From Actinomycetospora sp. TBRC 11914 (GTDB lineage Bacteria; Actinomycetota; Actinomycetes; Mycobacteriales; Pseudonocardiaceae): a stretch of DNA of 64,000 bases. The position numbers and the translations under genes were made by a program. A model generated the notes under the pieces. It saw nothing but the letters and a program-made list of their open reading frames with translations. It ran no database searches and had not been told where the DNA came from. Of this stretch, positions 44,990-53,647 are shown piece by piece. The DNA lies in assembly GCF_012933465.1 (NCBI RefSeq), contig NZ_JABBND010000001.1:682001-746000 (forward strand). The letters run 5' to 3'. How positions within the stretch are numbered: the first letter of the stretch is position 1; every line of letters begins with the position of its first letter.

Positions 44990-45649
44990 ATGGCGCACCA
45001 CCACGGCACGACGATCCACCTCCCGCACTGGCGGGACATGGCCCGGCACGCCGTGGTGCCGCTGCTCGAGTCGATCCTGATCCCGCTCGGGCTCTTCGCG
45101 CTGCTGCTCCACACCGCGGGCTTCGACGCCGGCCTCTGGGCCGCCCTGGGCTGGTCGGCGCTCGCGGTGCTGGCGCGCCTGCTGTGGCGCCGCGCGCTGC
45201 CGGCGATCCTGCTGATCTCCACGGCGATCCTCGTGGTGCGCACGGTCGTCGGGCTCTGGACCGGCAGCGCGCTGGTGTACTTCCTCGAGCCCTCCGCGCA
45301 GAACTTCATCTTCGCGGCGGCGCTGCTGGTCACGCTGTTCGGCGGCGGGCGACCGCTGCTGGCCCGGCTCGCGGACGACTTCGTGGCGTTCCCGGAGGCG
45401 CTGACCTCGCGACCGAAGGTCCAGCAGTTCTTCCGGCGGGTGTCGCTGCTGTGGGCGCTGGTGTTCCTGATCAACGGCGCCACCACGCTGCTGGCGCTGG
45501 CGGTGGCCACCGTCGAGGCCTACCTGGTGGTGGCCACCGCGGGGTCGTTCGCGCTGGTGGGGGTCGGGATCGCCGTGTCGTTGTGGTGGTTCCGGTCGTC
45601 GCTGGCCGGGGAGGGTGTGCGGCTGCGCTGGGGCCCGGCGACGGCCTGA
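44990..45649 (+). CDS. VC0807-like integral membrane protein
   Basis: A 219-residue protein with a His-rich start (MAHHHGTTIHLPHWRDMAR) and about six membrane helices, among them ESILIPLGLFALLLH, LWAALGWSALAVLARLLW, AILLISTAILVVRTVVGLW and LLWALVFLINGATTLLALAV. The layout, with SAQNFIFAAALLVTLF and two halves each starting with a charged patch, resembles VC0807-type proteins. Function unknown. It follows the hopanoid operon in the same direction after a 102-bp gap and may be independent. Confidence 0.75.
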   Translation: MAHHHGTTIHLPHWRDMARHAVVPLLESILIPLGLFALLLHTAGFDAGLWAALGWSALAVLARLLWRRALPAILLISTAILVVRTVVGLWTGSALVYFLEPSAQNFIFAAALLVTLFGGGRPLLARLADDFVAFPEALTSRPKVQQFFRRVSLLWALVFLINGATTLLALAVATVEAYLVVATAGSFALVGVGIAVSLWWFRSSLAGEGVRLRWGPATA

Positions 45650-45660
45650 GCCCGCGCGCC

Positions 45661-46839
45661 TCAGCCGGCGGCGCCCGCGGTCCGGGCCGCCAGCCCGGCC
45701 AGGGCCGCGTCGAGGTCCCGCGCGGAGAACGCCCGGGCCGCCGCGGCGAGGGTCTCCCGGTGCTCCGGGGCGTCGCGCAGGTCGACGACGGCCGCGGTGA
45801 CGTCGCCCGGGCGCGGGCAGACGACGGCGAGGCCCGCGCGGGCGAGCGCGGCGGCGCCGGCGCGGCCATGGCCGGGCACCGGGGTCGCGAAGAGCACCGG
45901 GCGTCCGACGGCGAGCGCCTCGTTGGCGATCATCCCGCCGCCGGTGGTCAGCACGACGTCGGCCGCGGCCATCTCCGCGGGCACCGCGTCGGTCCAGCCG
46001 AGGGCGCGCAGCCGCGGGTCGTGCCGGGCCTCGAGGCGGGCGCGAAGGGTGGCGTTGCGCCCGCACAGCACGACCGCCCGGACGCCGTCGCCCGCGGCGA
46101 GCACGGCGTCCACCGCGTCCTCGAGCCCGCCGAAGCCCAGCGAGCCGCCGGTGACGAGGACGGTGAGCCCGTCGTGCTCCGGGGCACCGGTCGGGGCGAA
46201 GCGGGGGTCGACGGCCGGCGGGACGACCCGCACGTCCGCGGCGCCCAGCCCGCGGGCCGCGTCGGCGGCCTCGTCGAGCATCACCCAGGTCTCGTCGACG
46301 TCGGGCCAGACCCAGAACGGGTGCACGGCCGGGTCGGTGACGACGGCGACGGTGCGGGCGGTGAGCTCGCCGCGGCGGCGCAGCAGGGCGAGCCCGCCCG
46401 AGGTCACCGGGTAGGTGCACACCACCAGGTCGGGGGCGTGGCGGCGCAGCACCGGGCGCAGCGCGCGGGCGGTGGCCGGCGCGCCGCGGCGCTGGAAGAG
46501 CGCGGCGAGCCGGGGCAGCCGGCCCAGCACGTCGTAGGCGAGGCCGTACAGCGCCGGTCCGGCGCGCATGACGACGCGGTAGGCGTCGGCGAGCAGCCGG
46601 GTACGGCGCGGCCCGCCCGCGACGGTCTCCACCTCGTCGACGACGGCGTCGGGCCAGGCGGCGCGCATCCGGGTCGCGAGCGCCCGCGCGCCGGCGACGT
46701 GGCCCTCGCCCACGGGGGCCGACAGCACCAGCACACGCGAGGGGGTCCGTGGTGACGGAGACGGCGCAGACCGGGTCGACGGGGACGCGACCCACGGCGA
46801 CCAGCGCCGGTGCTCCGACGTCCGCTGCCTCCGGCTCAC
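45661..46839 (-). CDS. MGDG-synthase-like glycosyltransferase
   Basis: A 392-residue GT28/MurG-like glycosyltransferase: RVLVLSAPVGEGHVAGARAL (N-domain acceptor loop), VVCTYPVTSGGLALL, VAVVTDPAVHPFWVWPDVD, LTVLVTGGSLGFGG and VLTTGGGMIANEALAVGRPV (UDP-sugar site). It is a paralogue of the N-half of the divergent gene at 46749. Start GTG 46839 has a leaderless TAGCGT box but overlaps that gene by 91 bp; GTG 46734 would avoid the overlap and begin right at the domain. It probably glycosylates a lipid. Confidence 0.85.
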   Translation of the reverse strand: MSRRQRTSEHRRWSPWVASPSTRSAPSPSPRTPSRVLVLSAPVGEGHVAGARALATRMRAAWPDAVVDEVETVAGGPRRTRLLADAYRVVMRAGPALYGLAYDVLGRLPRLAALFQRRGAPATARALRPVLRRHAPDLVVCTYPVTSGGLALLRRRGELTARTVAVVTDPAVHPFWVWPDVDETWVMLDEAADAARGLGAADVRVVPPAVDPRFAPTGAPEHDGLTVLVTGGSLGFGGLEDAVDAVLAAGDGVRAVVLCGRNATLRARLEARHDPRLRALGWTDAVPAEMAAADVVLTTGGGMIANEALAVGRPVLFATPVPGHGRAGAAALARAGLAVVCPRPGDVTAAVVDLRDAPEHRETLAAAARAFSARDLDAALAGLAARTAGAAG

Positions 46840-49289
46840 CGACGCACGCTAGCGCCACCCGGGGCGGGCGCGCCGCCGGAGCACCCCGCCGGGTGCTCGT
46901 GCTCTCCGGGTCGATCGGGGCCGGGCACCACGCCGCGGCGGCCGCCGTCGCCGAGGCGGTCGGGACGGCGTGGCCCGGGGCCGAGGTGGTGACGAGCGAC
47001 GTCCTCGCCGGGATGGGCGCCGGCGCCCCGCGGACGTTCTCGGACATCTACGCCACCTGCGTGCGGGCGCTGCCGTGGCTCTATGGGCTCTACTACGGGC
47101 TGCTGGTGCACGTCGGGTTCTTCCGCGTGGGGACGCGGGCGGTGCTCGGCCGGTGGAGCGCCCGCTCGATCGCGCCGCTGCTCGCCGCCCACCGGCCCGA
47201 CCTCGTCGTCGCCACCTTCCCCGAAGGAGTTGCGGGGCTCGGTCACCTGCGGCGGACCGGGCGGCTGCCGGCGCGGGCCGTCGTCGTGCTCTCCGACCCC
47301 GCCCCGCAGCCGCTGTGGTGCGACGCCGACCTCGACGCCGTGCTCGTCACCACCGAGGAGGCGGCCCGGCGGGTGCGGCGCTCGGCACCCGGGACGGCGG
47401 TGCGCGTCGTGCGGTGGCCGGTGCGGTCCGGGTTCCGCCCTCCGTCGGGATGTCAGGAAAGTGGCGTTGCAGACACTGGACGTCAGCAACGCCACTTTCC
47501 TGACACCGGGACCGGACGGCTCCGCGTCCTCGTCGCCGCCGGGTCGCTCGGGTTCGGCGACCTCCCCACGGTGGTGAACGCCGTGCTCGCCGCCGGCGCG
47601 GACGCCGTCGTCGCCACCACCGAGGACCACGTCCGCGCCCGGATCGACGCGCTCGCCGCCGCCCGCCCGGGCCGGGTCGAGGTGCACCGCTGGATCGACG
47701 ACCCGGTCACCGCGACGCGCACCGCCGACGTCGTCGTCACCACCGGCGGTGGCGCCAGCGCGTTCGAGGCGCTGGCGTGCGCGCGCCCGCTGCTCGTCGT
47801 CGACCCCATCCCCGGCCACGGCCGCGACAACGCCCGCCTGCTCCACCGCGCCGGACTCGCCCGGCTCTGCCGCGGGCCGAGCGCCCTCACCGCGGCGCTG
47901 CGCCGCCTCGCCGAGCCGGGCGTCCACGCGGCGACGGTCGCGGCCCTGCGCGCCCGACCGGCCGGCGAGGACCTCGCCGACGCCCTCGCCGGGACCGGTC
48001 GCACCACGCGGATGCGCTCCGAGGACGCGCTCTTCTGGCACGCCTCCACCGAGCGGGTCCCCCAGGTGCTCGGCGCCCGGATCACCATCGCGACCCCGCC
48101 CGGCGACACCACCGACTGGCCCGCCCTCGTCGCCGACCGTGTCCGCACCCGGGCCGCCGACATCCCCCTGCTGGCCCGGCGCCTGGAGGACCGCGGCGCC
48201 CTGCGGTGGGTGCCCGCCGTCCCGGACCCGACCCGCCACGTCGACCCCGTCCTGCGCGAGGGCGACGAGGACACCGCGACCACGGCCCACGTCGTCGGCG
48301 CCGCCGTGGATCCCCGCGACGTCGGGTGGTTCCTCACCGTCGCCCGGCACGGCCCCGACCGGGTGTCCGTGCTCGCCGCGGTGCACCACAGCCTCGGGGA
48401 CGGGCTCGCCGTCACCGACGCCCTGGTGCGCCTGTTCTCCGACGAGGCCGCGTCGGTGCCGGTGAGCGGGCGTGGCGGAGACGACGCGGCCCCGGACCGG
48501 GCCTCGCGGCGTGCCCTGGCCCGCCGTCGGGTGGCCGGGATCGCCACGCTCGCCCGCGCCGGGGGTGCCCGCCGCGGCGCCCTCGGCGACCGGGCCCGGG
48601 GCGGCGCCGCGAGCACCCGGATCGTGAGCCGGGTCCGCGACGCCGCCGAGGTCCGCGCCCTGGCGCGGGCCCTGGGGACCAGCACCACCGTCGTCGTCGT
48701 GGCCGCCGTCGCCGAGGCCCTCGCCACGCCGGGCGCCACGACGGTGCGCGCGATGGTGCCGCTCACCGTGCGGCTGCGCGCCGGCGCCGACCACGCGGAC
48801 ACCGGCAACCGCACGGCCGCCGTCGCCGTCGACCTGCCGGTCGCCCCCGGCCCGGTGCGACGGCGGGTGGAGGTGGTCGCGGAGGCCCTGGAGCGCGGCC
48901 GGGCCTCCGGGCAGGCGGAGGGCTCCGCAGCGGTGCTCGCGGTCCTGGGGCGCTTCCCGCGGTGGGCGCAGCGGGTGTTCGCGCGCCTGACCTACGGTGG
49001 CCGGTTCTTCCACCTCATCGTCTCGGTCATGCCGGGCGTGCGGCGCCCGATCCACATCGGCGGCGGCCTGGTGGCCGAGGTCGTGCCGGTGCTGCCGCTG
49101 GCCGAGGGCGTCGGGGTGGCGGTCGGGGCCATCGCGTGGGGCCGCACGCTCGGGCTCGGACTGGCCGTCGACGACGCCGTCCTGGGTGGGTCCGACCTCA
49201 CCGAACGTGTGGACGCGGCGTGGGCGGCACTGATTCGTGAAGCAGGTGTTGCGTCCGAGGAGGAGAATGGTGACCACACGAAGCATTGA
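46749..49289 (+). CDS. fusion of GT28-type glycosyltransferase and WS/DGAT acyltransferase
   Basis: 846 residues. After a Thr/Ala-rich lead, residues ~48-410 are an MGDG-synthase-like glycosyltransferase (RVLVLSGSIGAGHHAAAAAV, VVATFPEGVAGLGHL, VVTTGGGASAFEALACARPL, IPGHGRDNARLL). Residues ~415-840 are a wax-ester synthase/DGAT-type acyltransferase: SEDALFWHASTE at its start, the catalytic HHxxxDG motif as H546-H-SLG-DG, MVPLTVRLRAG, TGNRTAAVAVDLPV and HLIVSVMPGVRRPIHIGGG. Residues ~235-252 (CQESGVADTGRQQRHFPD) come from in-frame repeat B3. GTG 46749 or 46752 follows GAGGGGGT. It likely makes an acylated glycolipid; this is inference. Confidence 0.87.
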   Translation: MVTETAQTGSTGTRPTATSAGAPTSAASGSPTHASATRGGRAAGAPRRVLVLSGSIGAGHHAAAAAVAEAVGTAWPGAEVVTSDVLAGMGAGAPRTFSDIYATCVRALPWLYGLYYGLLVHVGFFRVGTRAVLGRWSARSIAPLLAAHRPDLVVATFPEGVAGLGHLRRTGRLPARAVVVLSDPAPQPLWCDADLDAVLVTTEEAARRVRRSAPGTAVRVVRWPVRSGFRPPSGCQESGVADTGRQQRHFPDTGTGRLRVLVAAGSLGFGDLPTVVNAVLAAGADAVVATTEDHVRARIDALAAARPGRVEVHRWIDDPVTATRTADVVVTTGGGASAFEALACARPLLVVDPIPGHGRDNARLLHRAGLARLCRGPSALTAALRRLAEPGVHAATVAALRARPAGEDLADALAGTGRTTRMRSEDALFWHASTERVPQVLGARITIATPPGDTTDWPALVADRVRTRAADIPLLARRLEDRGALRWVPAVPDPTRHVDPVLREGDEDTATTAHVVGAAVDPRDVGWFLTVARHGPDRVSVLAAVHHSLGDGLAVTDALVRLFSDEAASVPVSGRGGDDAAPDRASRRALARRRVAGIATLARAGGARRGALGDRARGGAASTRIVSRVRDAAEVRALARALGTSTTVVVVAAVAEALATPGATTVRAMVPLTVRLRAGADHADTGNRTAAVAVDLPVAPGPVRRRVEVVAEALERGRASGQAEGSAAVLAVLGRFPRWAQRVFARLTYGGRFFHLIVSVMPGVRRPIHIGGGLVAEVVPVLPLAEGVGVAVGAIAWGRTLGLGLAVDDAVLGGSDLTERVDAAWAALIREAGVASEEENGDHTKH
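46846..46851 (-). promoter_or_regulatory. -10 box for the minus-strand glycosyltransferase
   Basis: On the minus strand TAGCGT is followed by 6 nt and GTG 46839. It lies inside the beginning of the divergent gene. Confidence 0.4.
47451..47505. repeat. palindromic repeat family B inside the GT-acyltransferase gene (B3)
   Basis: Perfect 20-bp arms tgtcaggaaagtggcgttgc (47451-47470) and its complement (47486-47505) with a 15-nt centre containing cactggacgt. The core matches copy B2 at 25745. It is read in frame as codons 235-253 in the inter-lobe linker of the glycosyltransferase, where the divergent paralogue has only a short loop. Confidence 0.92.
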
Positions 49290-49336
49290 CGTGGCCTCGT
49301 GAGGACTGCCCGGGGCCGGCACGGAGGCGTATCGCG

Positions 49337-50296
49337 GTGACCGAAGCCGTCTCGCTGCTGGTCGCCGTCCCCGCCGCGGTCGTCGGAGCCGCCGGGTTCG
49401 GGATGGCCAGCGCCGCGCAGCAGCGCGCCACGCACGAGGTACCGGTGTCGTCGACGCTGAGCCCGCGGCTCGTCGTCGACCTCCTCCGCCATCCGTGGTG
49501 GCTGCTCGGCCTGGTGATGACGGTGCTCGCGCTGTCGATGCAGCTCGTCGCGCTCGCCTTCGGGCCGCTGGCCGTCGTGCAGCCCCTCCTGGTCACCGGC
49601 GTCGTGTTCGCCGGCGTCTTCTCCGCCCTGCTGCACCACCGCACCCCGGACCGGTGGGTGCTCGTCGGCGGCCTGCTGACCGCGGCCGGTCTCGCGGCGT
49701 TCCTGCTGCAGGCCCGGCCGGTCGCCGGGCCGGGCTCGGAGCACCTCGACGTCACCGACTCCGTGCCGTTCCTCGTGACGATCGTGGTGCTGGTGGTCGC
49801 CTGCCTCGTCTTCGCCCGGCTCTCGACCCACCCCCTGCGCATCCTCGCGCTGGCCCTCGCCACCGGCATCCTGTTCGGGATCACCGCGGCGCTGATGAAG
49901 GCCGTGACCACCGCGGTGCGCGGCGGGCTGGGCGAGCTGTTCACCACGCCCGCGCTCTACGCCGCCTGCGTGGTCGGGCCCATGGGCTTCCTGCTCAGCC
50001 AGAACACCTTCCAGCAGGGCCGGCTGGTCTCGCCGTCGGTCGCGGTGATCACCACGGCCGACCCGATCGTCGGGGTCTTCGCCGGCATCGCGTGGCTCGG
50101 CGAGGACCTGGACACGACGGCGCCGCTGCTCGCCGGGCAGGCGCTGGCCGGCGTCGTCGTCCTGCTCGGGATCGCCTTCGTCACCCTGCGCAGCACGATC
50201 CTGCTGCGCCGGGGCGAGGCCCCCGAGGACGCCGCGATCTGGGAGAAGCACGACCCCGCCCCCGAGTCCTCGGCGTCCAGCAGCTGCCCCGGATGA
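49337..50296 (+). CDS. DMT-superfamily (EamA/NIPA-like) transporter
   Basis: A 319-residue membrane protein with about nine or ten helices: VSLLVAVPAAVVGAAGFGMA, LLGLVMTVLALSMQLVALAF, LAVVQPLLVTGVVFAGVFSA, VGPMGFLLSQNTFQQGRL and SPSVAVITTADPIVGVFAGI. This is the EamA/DUF-type DMT pattern, similar to NIPA-like Mg2+ transporters. GTG 49337 is selected by a CGGAGG site 9 nt upstream; the earlier start at 49286 has none. The stop overlaps the SDR start (ATGA). Confidence 0.87.
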   Translation: MTEAVSLLVAVPAAVVGAAGFGMASAAQQRATHEVPVSSTLSPRLVVDLLRHPWWLLGLVMTVLALSMQLVALAFGPLAVVQPLLVTGVVFAGVFSALLHHRTPDRWVLVGGLLTAAGLAAFLLQARPVAGPGSEHLDVTDSVPFLVTIVVLVVACLVFARLSTHPLRILALALATGILFGITAALMKAVTTAVRGGLGELFTTPALYAACVVGPMGFLLSQNTFQQGRLVSPSVAVITTADPIVGVFAGIAWLGEDLDTTAPLLAGQALAGVVVLLGIAFVTLRSTILLRRGEAPEDAAIWEKHDPAPESSASSSCPG

Positions 50297-51039
50297 CGCA
50301 CGGCCCTCAGCGGAGCCGGGTACCCGACGGCGCGCCCGCCCTGGTGACGGGGGCCTCGTCGGGGATCGGGGAGGCGATCGCGCGGCGGCTCGCCGGCCGG
50401 GCGTCGCCGCTGGTCGTGACCGGGCGCGACCCCGGCCGTCTCGACGCGGTGGCCGGCGCGACCGGCGCGCACGGCGTCGTCGCCGACCTCACGACGACGG
50501 CGGGCCGCGCGGCCGTCGTCGCCGCCTGCGGCGCGCACGGGGTGGGGCTGGTGGTGCACGCCGCCGGCGTCGGGGCGGCCGGGCCGTTCTCGGGCGTGGA
50601 CCCCGACACCGTGGACGCGGTGCTCGCCGCCGACCTCGTCGCCCCCGTGCAGCTCACCCGCGCGCTGTGGCCCGACGTCGTGCGGGCCCGGGGCCACGTG
50701 GTGTTCGTGGCGTCGATCGCGGCGCTCGGGGTGGCCGGCGAGGCGACGTACTCGGCGGCCAAGGCCGGCCTGCGGACGTTCGCCGACGCGCTGCGCCTCG
50801 AGGAGCCGGACGTCGGGGTCACCACCGTGCTGCCCGGCGTCGTCGACACCCCGTTCCTGGCGCGGCGGGGCTACGACCGGTCGGTCCCCCGCCCGGTATC
50901 GGCCGACCGGGTCGCGGCGGCGACGCTGCGGGCGGTGGAGCGGGGCCGGGCCGAGGTGTTCGTGCCGCGCTGGCTGCAGGTGGCCTCGGTGGTGCAGGGC
51001 GCGGCGCCGGCGGTGTTCCGGTGGGCTTCGCCCTCGTGA
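50293..51039 (+). CDS. short-chain dehydrogenase/reductase
   Basis: A 248-residue classical SDR: ALVTGASSGIGEAIARRLAG (NADP-binding TGxxxGIG), VVHAAGVGAAGPF (the NNAG equivalent), VFVASIAALGVAGEATYSAA with Y-x3-K (YSAAKAG), and VLPGVVDTPFL. Substrate unknown. It is coupled to the DMT transporter by ATGA. The last codons and stop are provided by repeat A4. Confidence 0.9.
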   Translation: MTHGPQRSRVPDGAPALVTGASSGIGEAIARRLAGRASPLVVTGRDPGRLDAVAGATGAHGVVADLTTTAGRAAVVAACGAHGVGLVVHAAGVGAAGPFSGVDPDTVDAVLAADLVAPVQLTRALWPDVVRARGHVVFVASIAALGVAGEATYSAAKAGLRTFADALRLEEPDVGVTTVLPGVVDTPFLARRGYDRSVPRPVSADRVAAATLRAVERGRAEVFVPRWLQVASVVQGAAPAVFRWASPS

Positions 51040-51092
51040 GCACTAAAGGTCGGTATACCGACATTTAGTGCTCACAAGCGCGCAGCGCACCT
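51020..51092. repeat. palindromic repeat family A, copy A4
   Basis: Inner arms 51036-51052 and 51059-51075 flank gtatac. It contains the stop codons of both the SDR gene (51037-51039) and the convergent dapC gene (51072-51074). Confidence 0.88.
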
Positions 51093-52172
51093 CGCGATCC
51101 GCTCGTCCGACGCGGTCAGCGCGATCCGCACGTGCCGCGCCCCCGCCGGCCCGTAGAACTCGCCCGGCGCCACCAGGATCCCGCGCTCGGCGAGCCAGCC
51201 CACCGTCTCCCGGCACGGCCGGTCCGCCGTCGCCCACAGGTAGAGACCCGCCTCGGAGTGGTCCACCCGCAGGCCCGCCGCCTCGAGCGCCGGGCGCAGC
51301 AGGGCCCGGCGGGCGTCGTAGCGCTGCCGGGTCTCGGCGACGTGGGCGTCGTCGGACAGCGCCGCCGTCATCGCCTCCTGCACCGGCCGCGGCACGATCA
51401 TCCCGGCGTGCTTGCGGACGGCGAGCAGCCCGGCGACCAGGGCCGGGTCGCCGGCGACGAACCCCGCCCGGTACCCGGCGAGCTGCGAGGTCTTCGACAG
51501 CGAGTGCACCGCGAGCAGCGCGTCGACCGACCCGCCGTGCACCCGGGGATCGAGCACCGACACCGGGTCGGCCCCGGGGGCGGGCAGCCCGAGGTAGCAC
51601 TCGTCGGAGGCCACGACGGCGCCCAGCCCGCGCGCCTCCGCCACCCGCGCGGCCAGGGCCTCGACGCCGAGCACCCGGCCCGTCGGGTTCGACGGCGAGT
51701 TCAGCCAGACCAGCCGCACGCCCGCGGGCAGCGGCTCGTCGTCGGCCACGCGGACCGGCTTCGCCCCCGCCAGCAGCGCGCCCACCTCGTACGTCGGGTA
51801 GGCGAGGTCGGGGATGGCGACGACGTCACCCGCGCCCAGCCCGAGCAGCGTCGGGAGCCACGCCACCAGTTCCTTGGAGCCGATGGTGGGCAGCACCGCG
51901 TCCGCGACGACGCCCGCGGCGCCGTAGCGGCGCTCCAGGGCGTCGACGGCGGCCGCGCGCAGCCGGGGCGTGCCCCAGGTCTGCGGGTAGCCCGGCGAGT
52001 TCCAGGCCTCCCGCAGCGCCTCCGCGACGACCGCCGGCACGGGGTCGACGGGGGTGCCGACGGAGAGGTCGACGACGCCGTCGGGGTGCGACCGCGCCGT
52101 CGCCGTCTCCGCCGCCAGGCTGTCCCACGGGAAGTCGGGCAGCTCCGGGAACCGGACTCCGGAGCTCGTCAC
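51072..52172 (-). CDS. dapC: succinyldiaminopimelate transaminase
   Basis: A 366-residue fold-type I aminotransferase: [57 protein letters not shown] and [16 protein letters not shown] with the PLP lysine. Together with dapD and dapE in this window it supplies the lysine/diaminopimelate branch. GTG 52172 overlaps the ferredoxin stop (GTGA), the fdxC-aminotransferase pairing seen in mycobacteria. Its C-terminal codons overlap repeat A4. Confidence 0.9.
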   Translation of the reverse strand: MTSSGVRFPELPDFPWDSLAAETATARSHPDGVVDLSVGTPVDPVPAVVAEALREAWNSPGYPQTWGTPRLRAAAVDALERRYGAAGVVADAVLPTIGSKELVAWLPTLLGLGAGDVVAIPDLAYPTYEVGALLAGAKPVRVADDEPLPAGVRLVWLNSPSNPTGRVLGVEALAARVAEARGLGAVVASDECYLGLPAPGADPVSVLDPRVHGGSVDALLAVHSLSKTSQLAGYRAGFVAGDPALVAGLLAVRKHAGMIVPRPVQEAMTAALSDDAHVAETRQRYDARRALLRPALEAAGLRVDHSEAGLYLWATADRPCRETVGWLAERGILVAPGEFYGPAGARHVRIALTASDERIARCAARL

Positions 52173-52489
52173 TCCCCCTGCGGCGGGAGGTCCGGCACCG
52201 GGCCGGCGTCGCGGTCGACCTTGCCGACCTTCGAGGCCCCGCCCGGCGAGCCGAGCTCGTCGAAGAAGTCCACGTTGGCCTGGGTGTAGACCGACCACTG
52301 GTCGGGGACGTCGTCCTCGTAGTAGATGGCCTCGACCGGGCACACCGGCTCACAGGCACCGCAGTCGACGCACTCGTCGGGGTGGATGTACATCATCCGA
52401 CCGCCTTCGTAGATGCAGTCGACCGGGCACTCCTCGATGCACGCCTTGTCGAGCACGTCCACACACGGTTCGGCGATCACGTACGTCAC
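52169..52489 (-). CDS. fdxA: 7Fe ferredoxin
   Basis: A 106-residue ferredoxin. C9, C17 and C50 can hold a 3Fe-4S cluster, and C21, C40, C43 and C46 a 4Fe-4S cluster ([34 protein letters not shown]). The extended C-terminal tail ([14 protein letters not shown]) is typical of actinobacterial FdxA/FdxC electron carriers. It is coupled to dapC. Confidence 0.95.
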   Translation of the reverse strand: MTYVIAEPCVDVLDKACIEECPVDCIYEGGRMMYIHPDECVDCGACEPVCPVEAIYYEDDVPDQWSVYTQANVDFFDELGSPGGASKVGKVDRDAGPVPDLPPQGE

Positions 52490-52673
52490 GTCGGCTCCTG
52501 CTCCTCGCTCTCGTCACCGTCACGGCACCCGGAGAAGACCCGCCGGTGGTGGTCGGCGCGCCCTGCGGTCCCGCGACGTCGGTGAAACCGCCACGCAGTA
52601 TTCCGTTCGGCGGCGCGTCGCGCCCGGGCGGGTCGACCCCGGGACGACGTGGGTGACGCCACACCCGTGGCGG

Positions 52674-53522
52674 TCAGCCGCCCGCGCGCCCCGACCCGCC
52701 CTGCGACGCCAGCGCGGCTGCCCGCCGGGCCGCCCGCTTCAACCCCGAGCGCTCACTCTTGTACGAGGCGAGCGCTCCGACGACGGGCACGTTGGCGAGG
52801 GTGCGCCACCACCACCGGCCCTGCGGGCGGCGGTCGAGCTCCTCGTGCAGCGCGAACAGCGACCGCCCCATCCGCCACACCGCCCGGGCCAGCGCCCGCA
52901 GCTTCCCGTCGTGGGGTTCGGGGGTCCCGGTCGAGAGCTCGCCGGTCAGGTCGCGCGCGTCGCGCTCGACGCCCTCGGCGTGCGGGTCGCCGTACTCGCC
53001 CGGGCGCAGGTCGCGCCCGAAGAGCACCGTGCCCAGCAGCCGGACCTGGTCGTCGCGCGTGGTCACCCCGTGCTCGCCCGCGATCGCGCAGACGACGAGG
53101 CCCTGCGCGGCCAGCCCGAGGATGTCCGAGACCGGCAGCCGCCGGGCCAGCGCACCCCCGATCCCGGGGATCGACGCGATCGCGGAGGTGAACCGGCCCA
53201 CCCGGCCGACCCACCAGTCGTCGCGCTCCTCCGGCGACATCACCGACCAGCGCGGCGTGCCGGGCAGCCGGGAGGTCGCGAGCCGGTCGAGGGCCCGGTG
53301 GCGGAACGTGCGGACCCCGCGCCGCACCTTCTGGACCCGCGTCCGGGCCGGGGGCTCCGGCGCCGGGTCCGACGGGGCGTTCTCGAGCTGGATCGCCCGC
53401 CGTCGGGCGAGGCGCCCCAGCCGGAACGGATCCGCGTCGCGCAGCCCGCCCAGCACCGGGCCGGTCGCCGCGACGAACGGGCGCAGCACGCTGATCATGT
53501 ACTGGTCGGAGACGTGGGCCAT
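52674..53522 (-). CDS. conserved protein of unknown function
   Basis: About 282 residues from ATG 53522, which has a GAGG box 6 nt upstream; starts at 53546 and 53612 are also possible. It is basic at the N-terminal third (RLGRLARRRAIQLENAP). It then has an amphipathic region with a glycine-rich stretch (AIASIPGIGGALARRLPVSD, ILGLAAQGLVVCAIAGEHGV) and RDDQVRLLGTVLFGRDL, and ends in a basic Ala-rich helix. A membrane-associated helical domain is possible. I do not recognise the family. Confidence 0.65.
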   Translation of the reverse strand: MAHVSDQYMISVLRPFVAATGPVLGGLRDADPFRLGRLARRRAIQLENAPSDPAPEPPARTRVQKVRRGVRTFRHRALDRLATSRLPGTPRWSVMSPEERDDWWVGRVGRFTSAIASIPGIGGALARRLPVSDILGLAAQGLVVCAIAGEHGVTTRDDQVRLLGTVLFGRDLRPGEYGDPHAEGVERDARDLTGELSTGTPEPHDGKLRALARAVWRMGRSLFALHEELDRRPQGRWWWRTLANVPVVGALASYKSERSGLKRAARRAAALASQGGSGRAGG

Positions 53523-53647
53523 GCCCGCCTCGTTCCCGGTCCGCATTCCTCCTGAACCGTCGCGAACCGGCCGATCCGTCGGGTCCGCCCGGCGCGCCTG
53601 GTCCTGCGCCATGACGCGTGTCACAGTGCAGGCCGGGGGTGGGCGGG

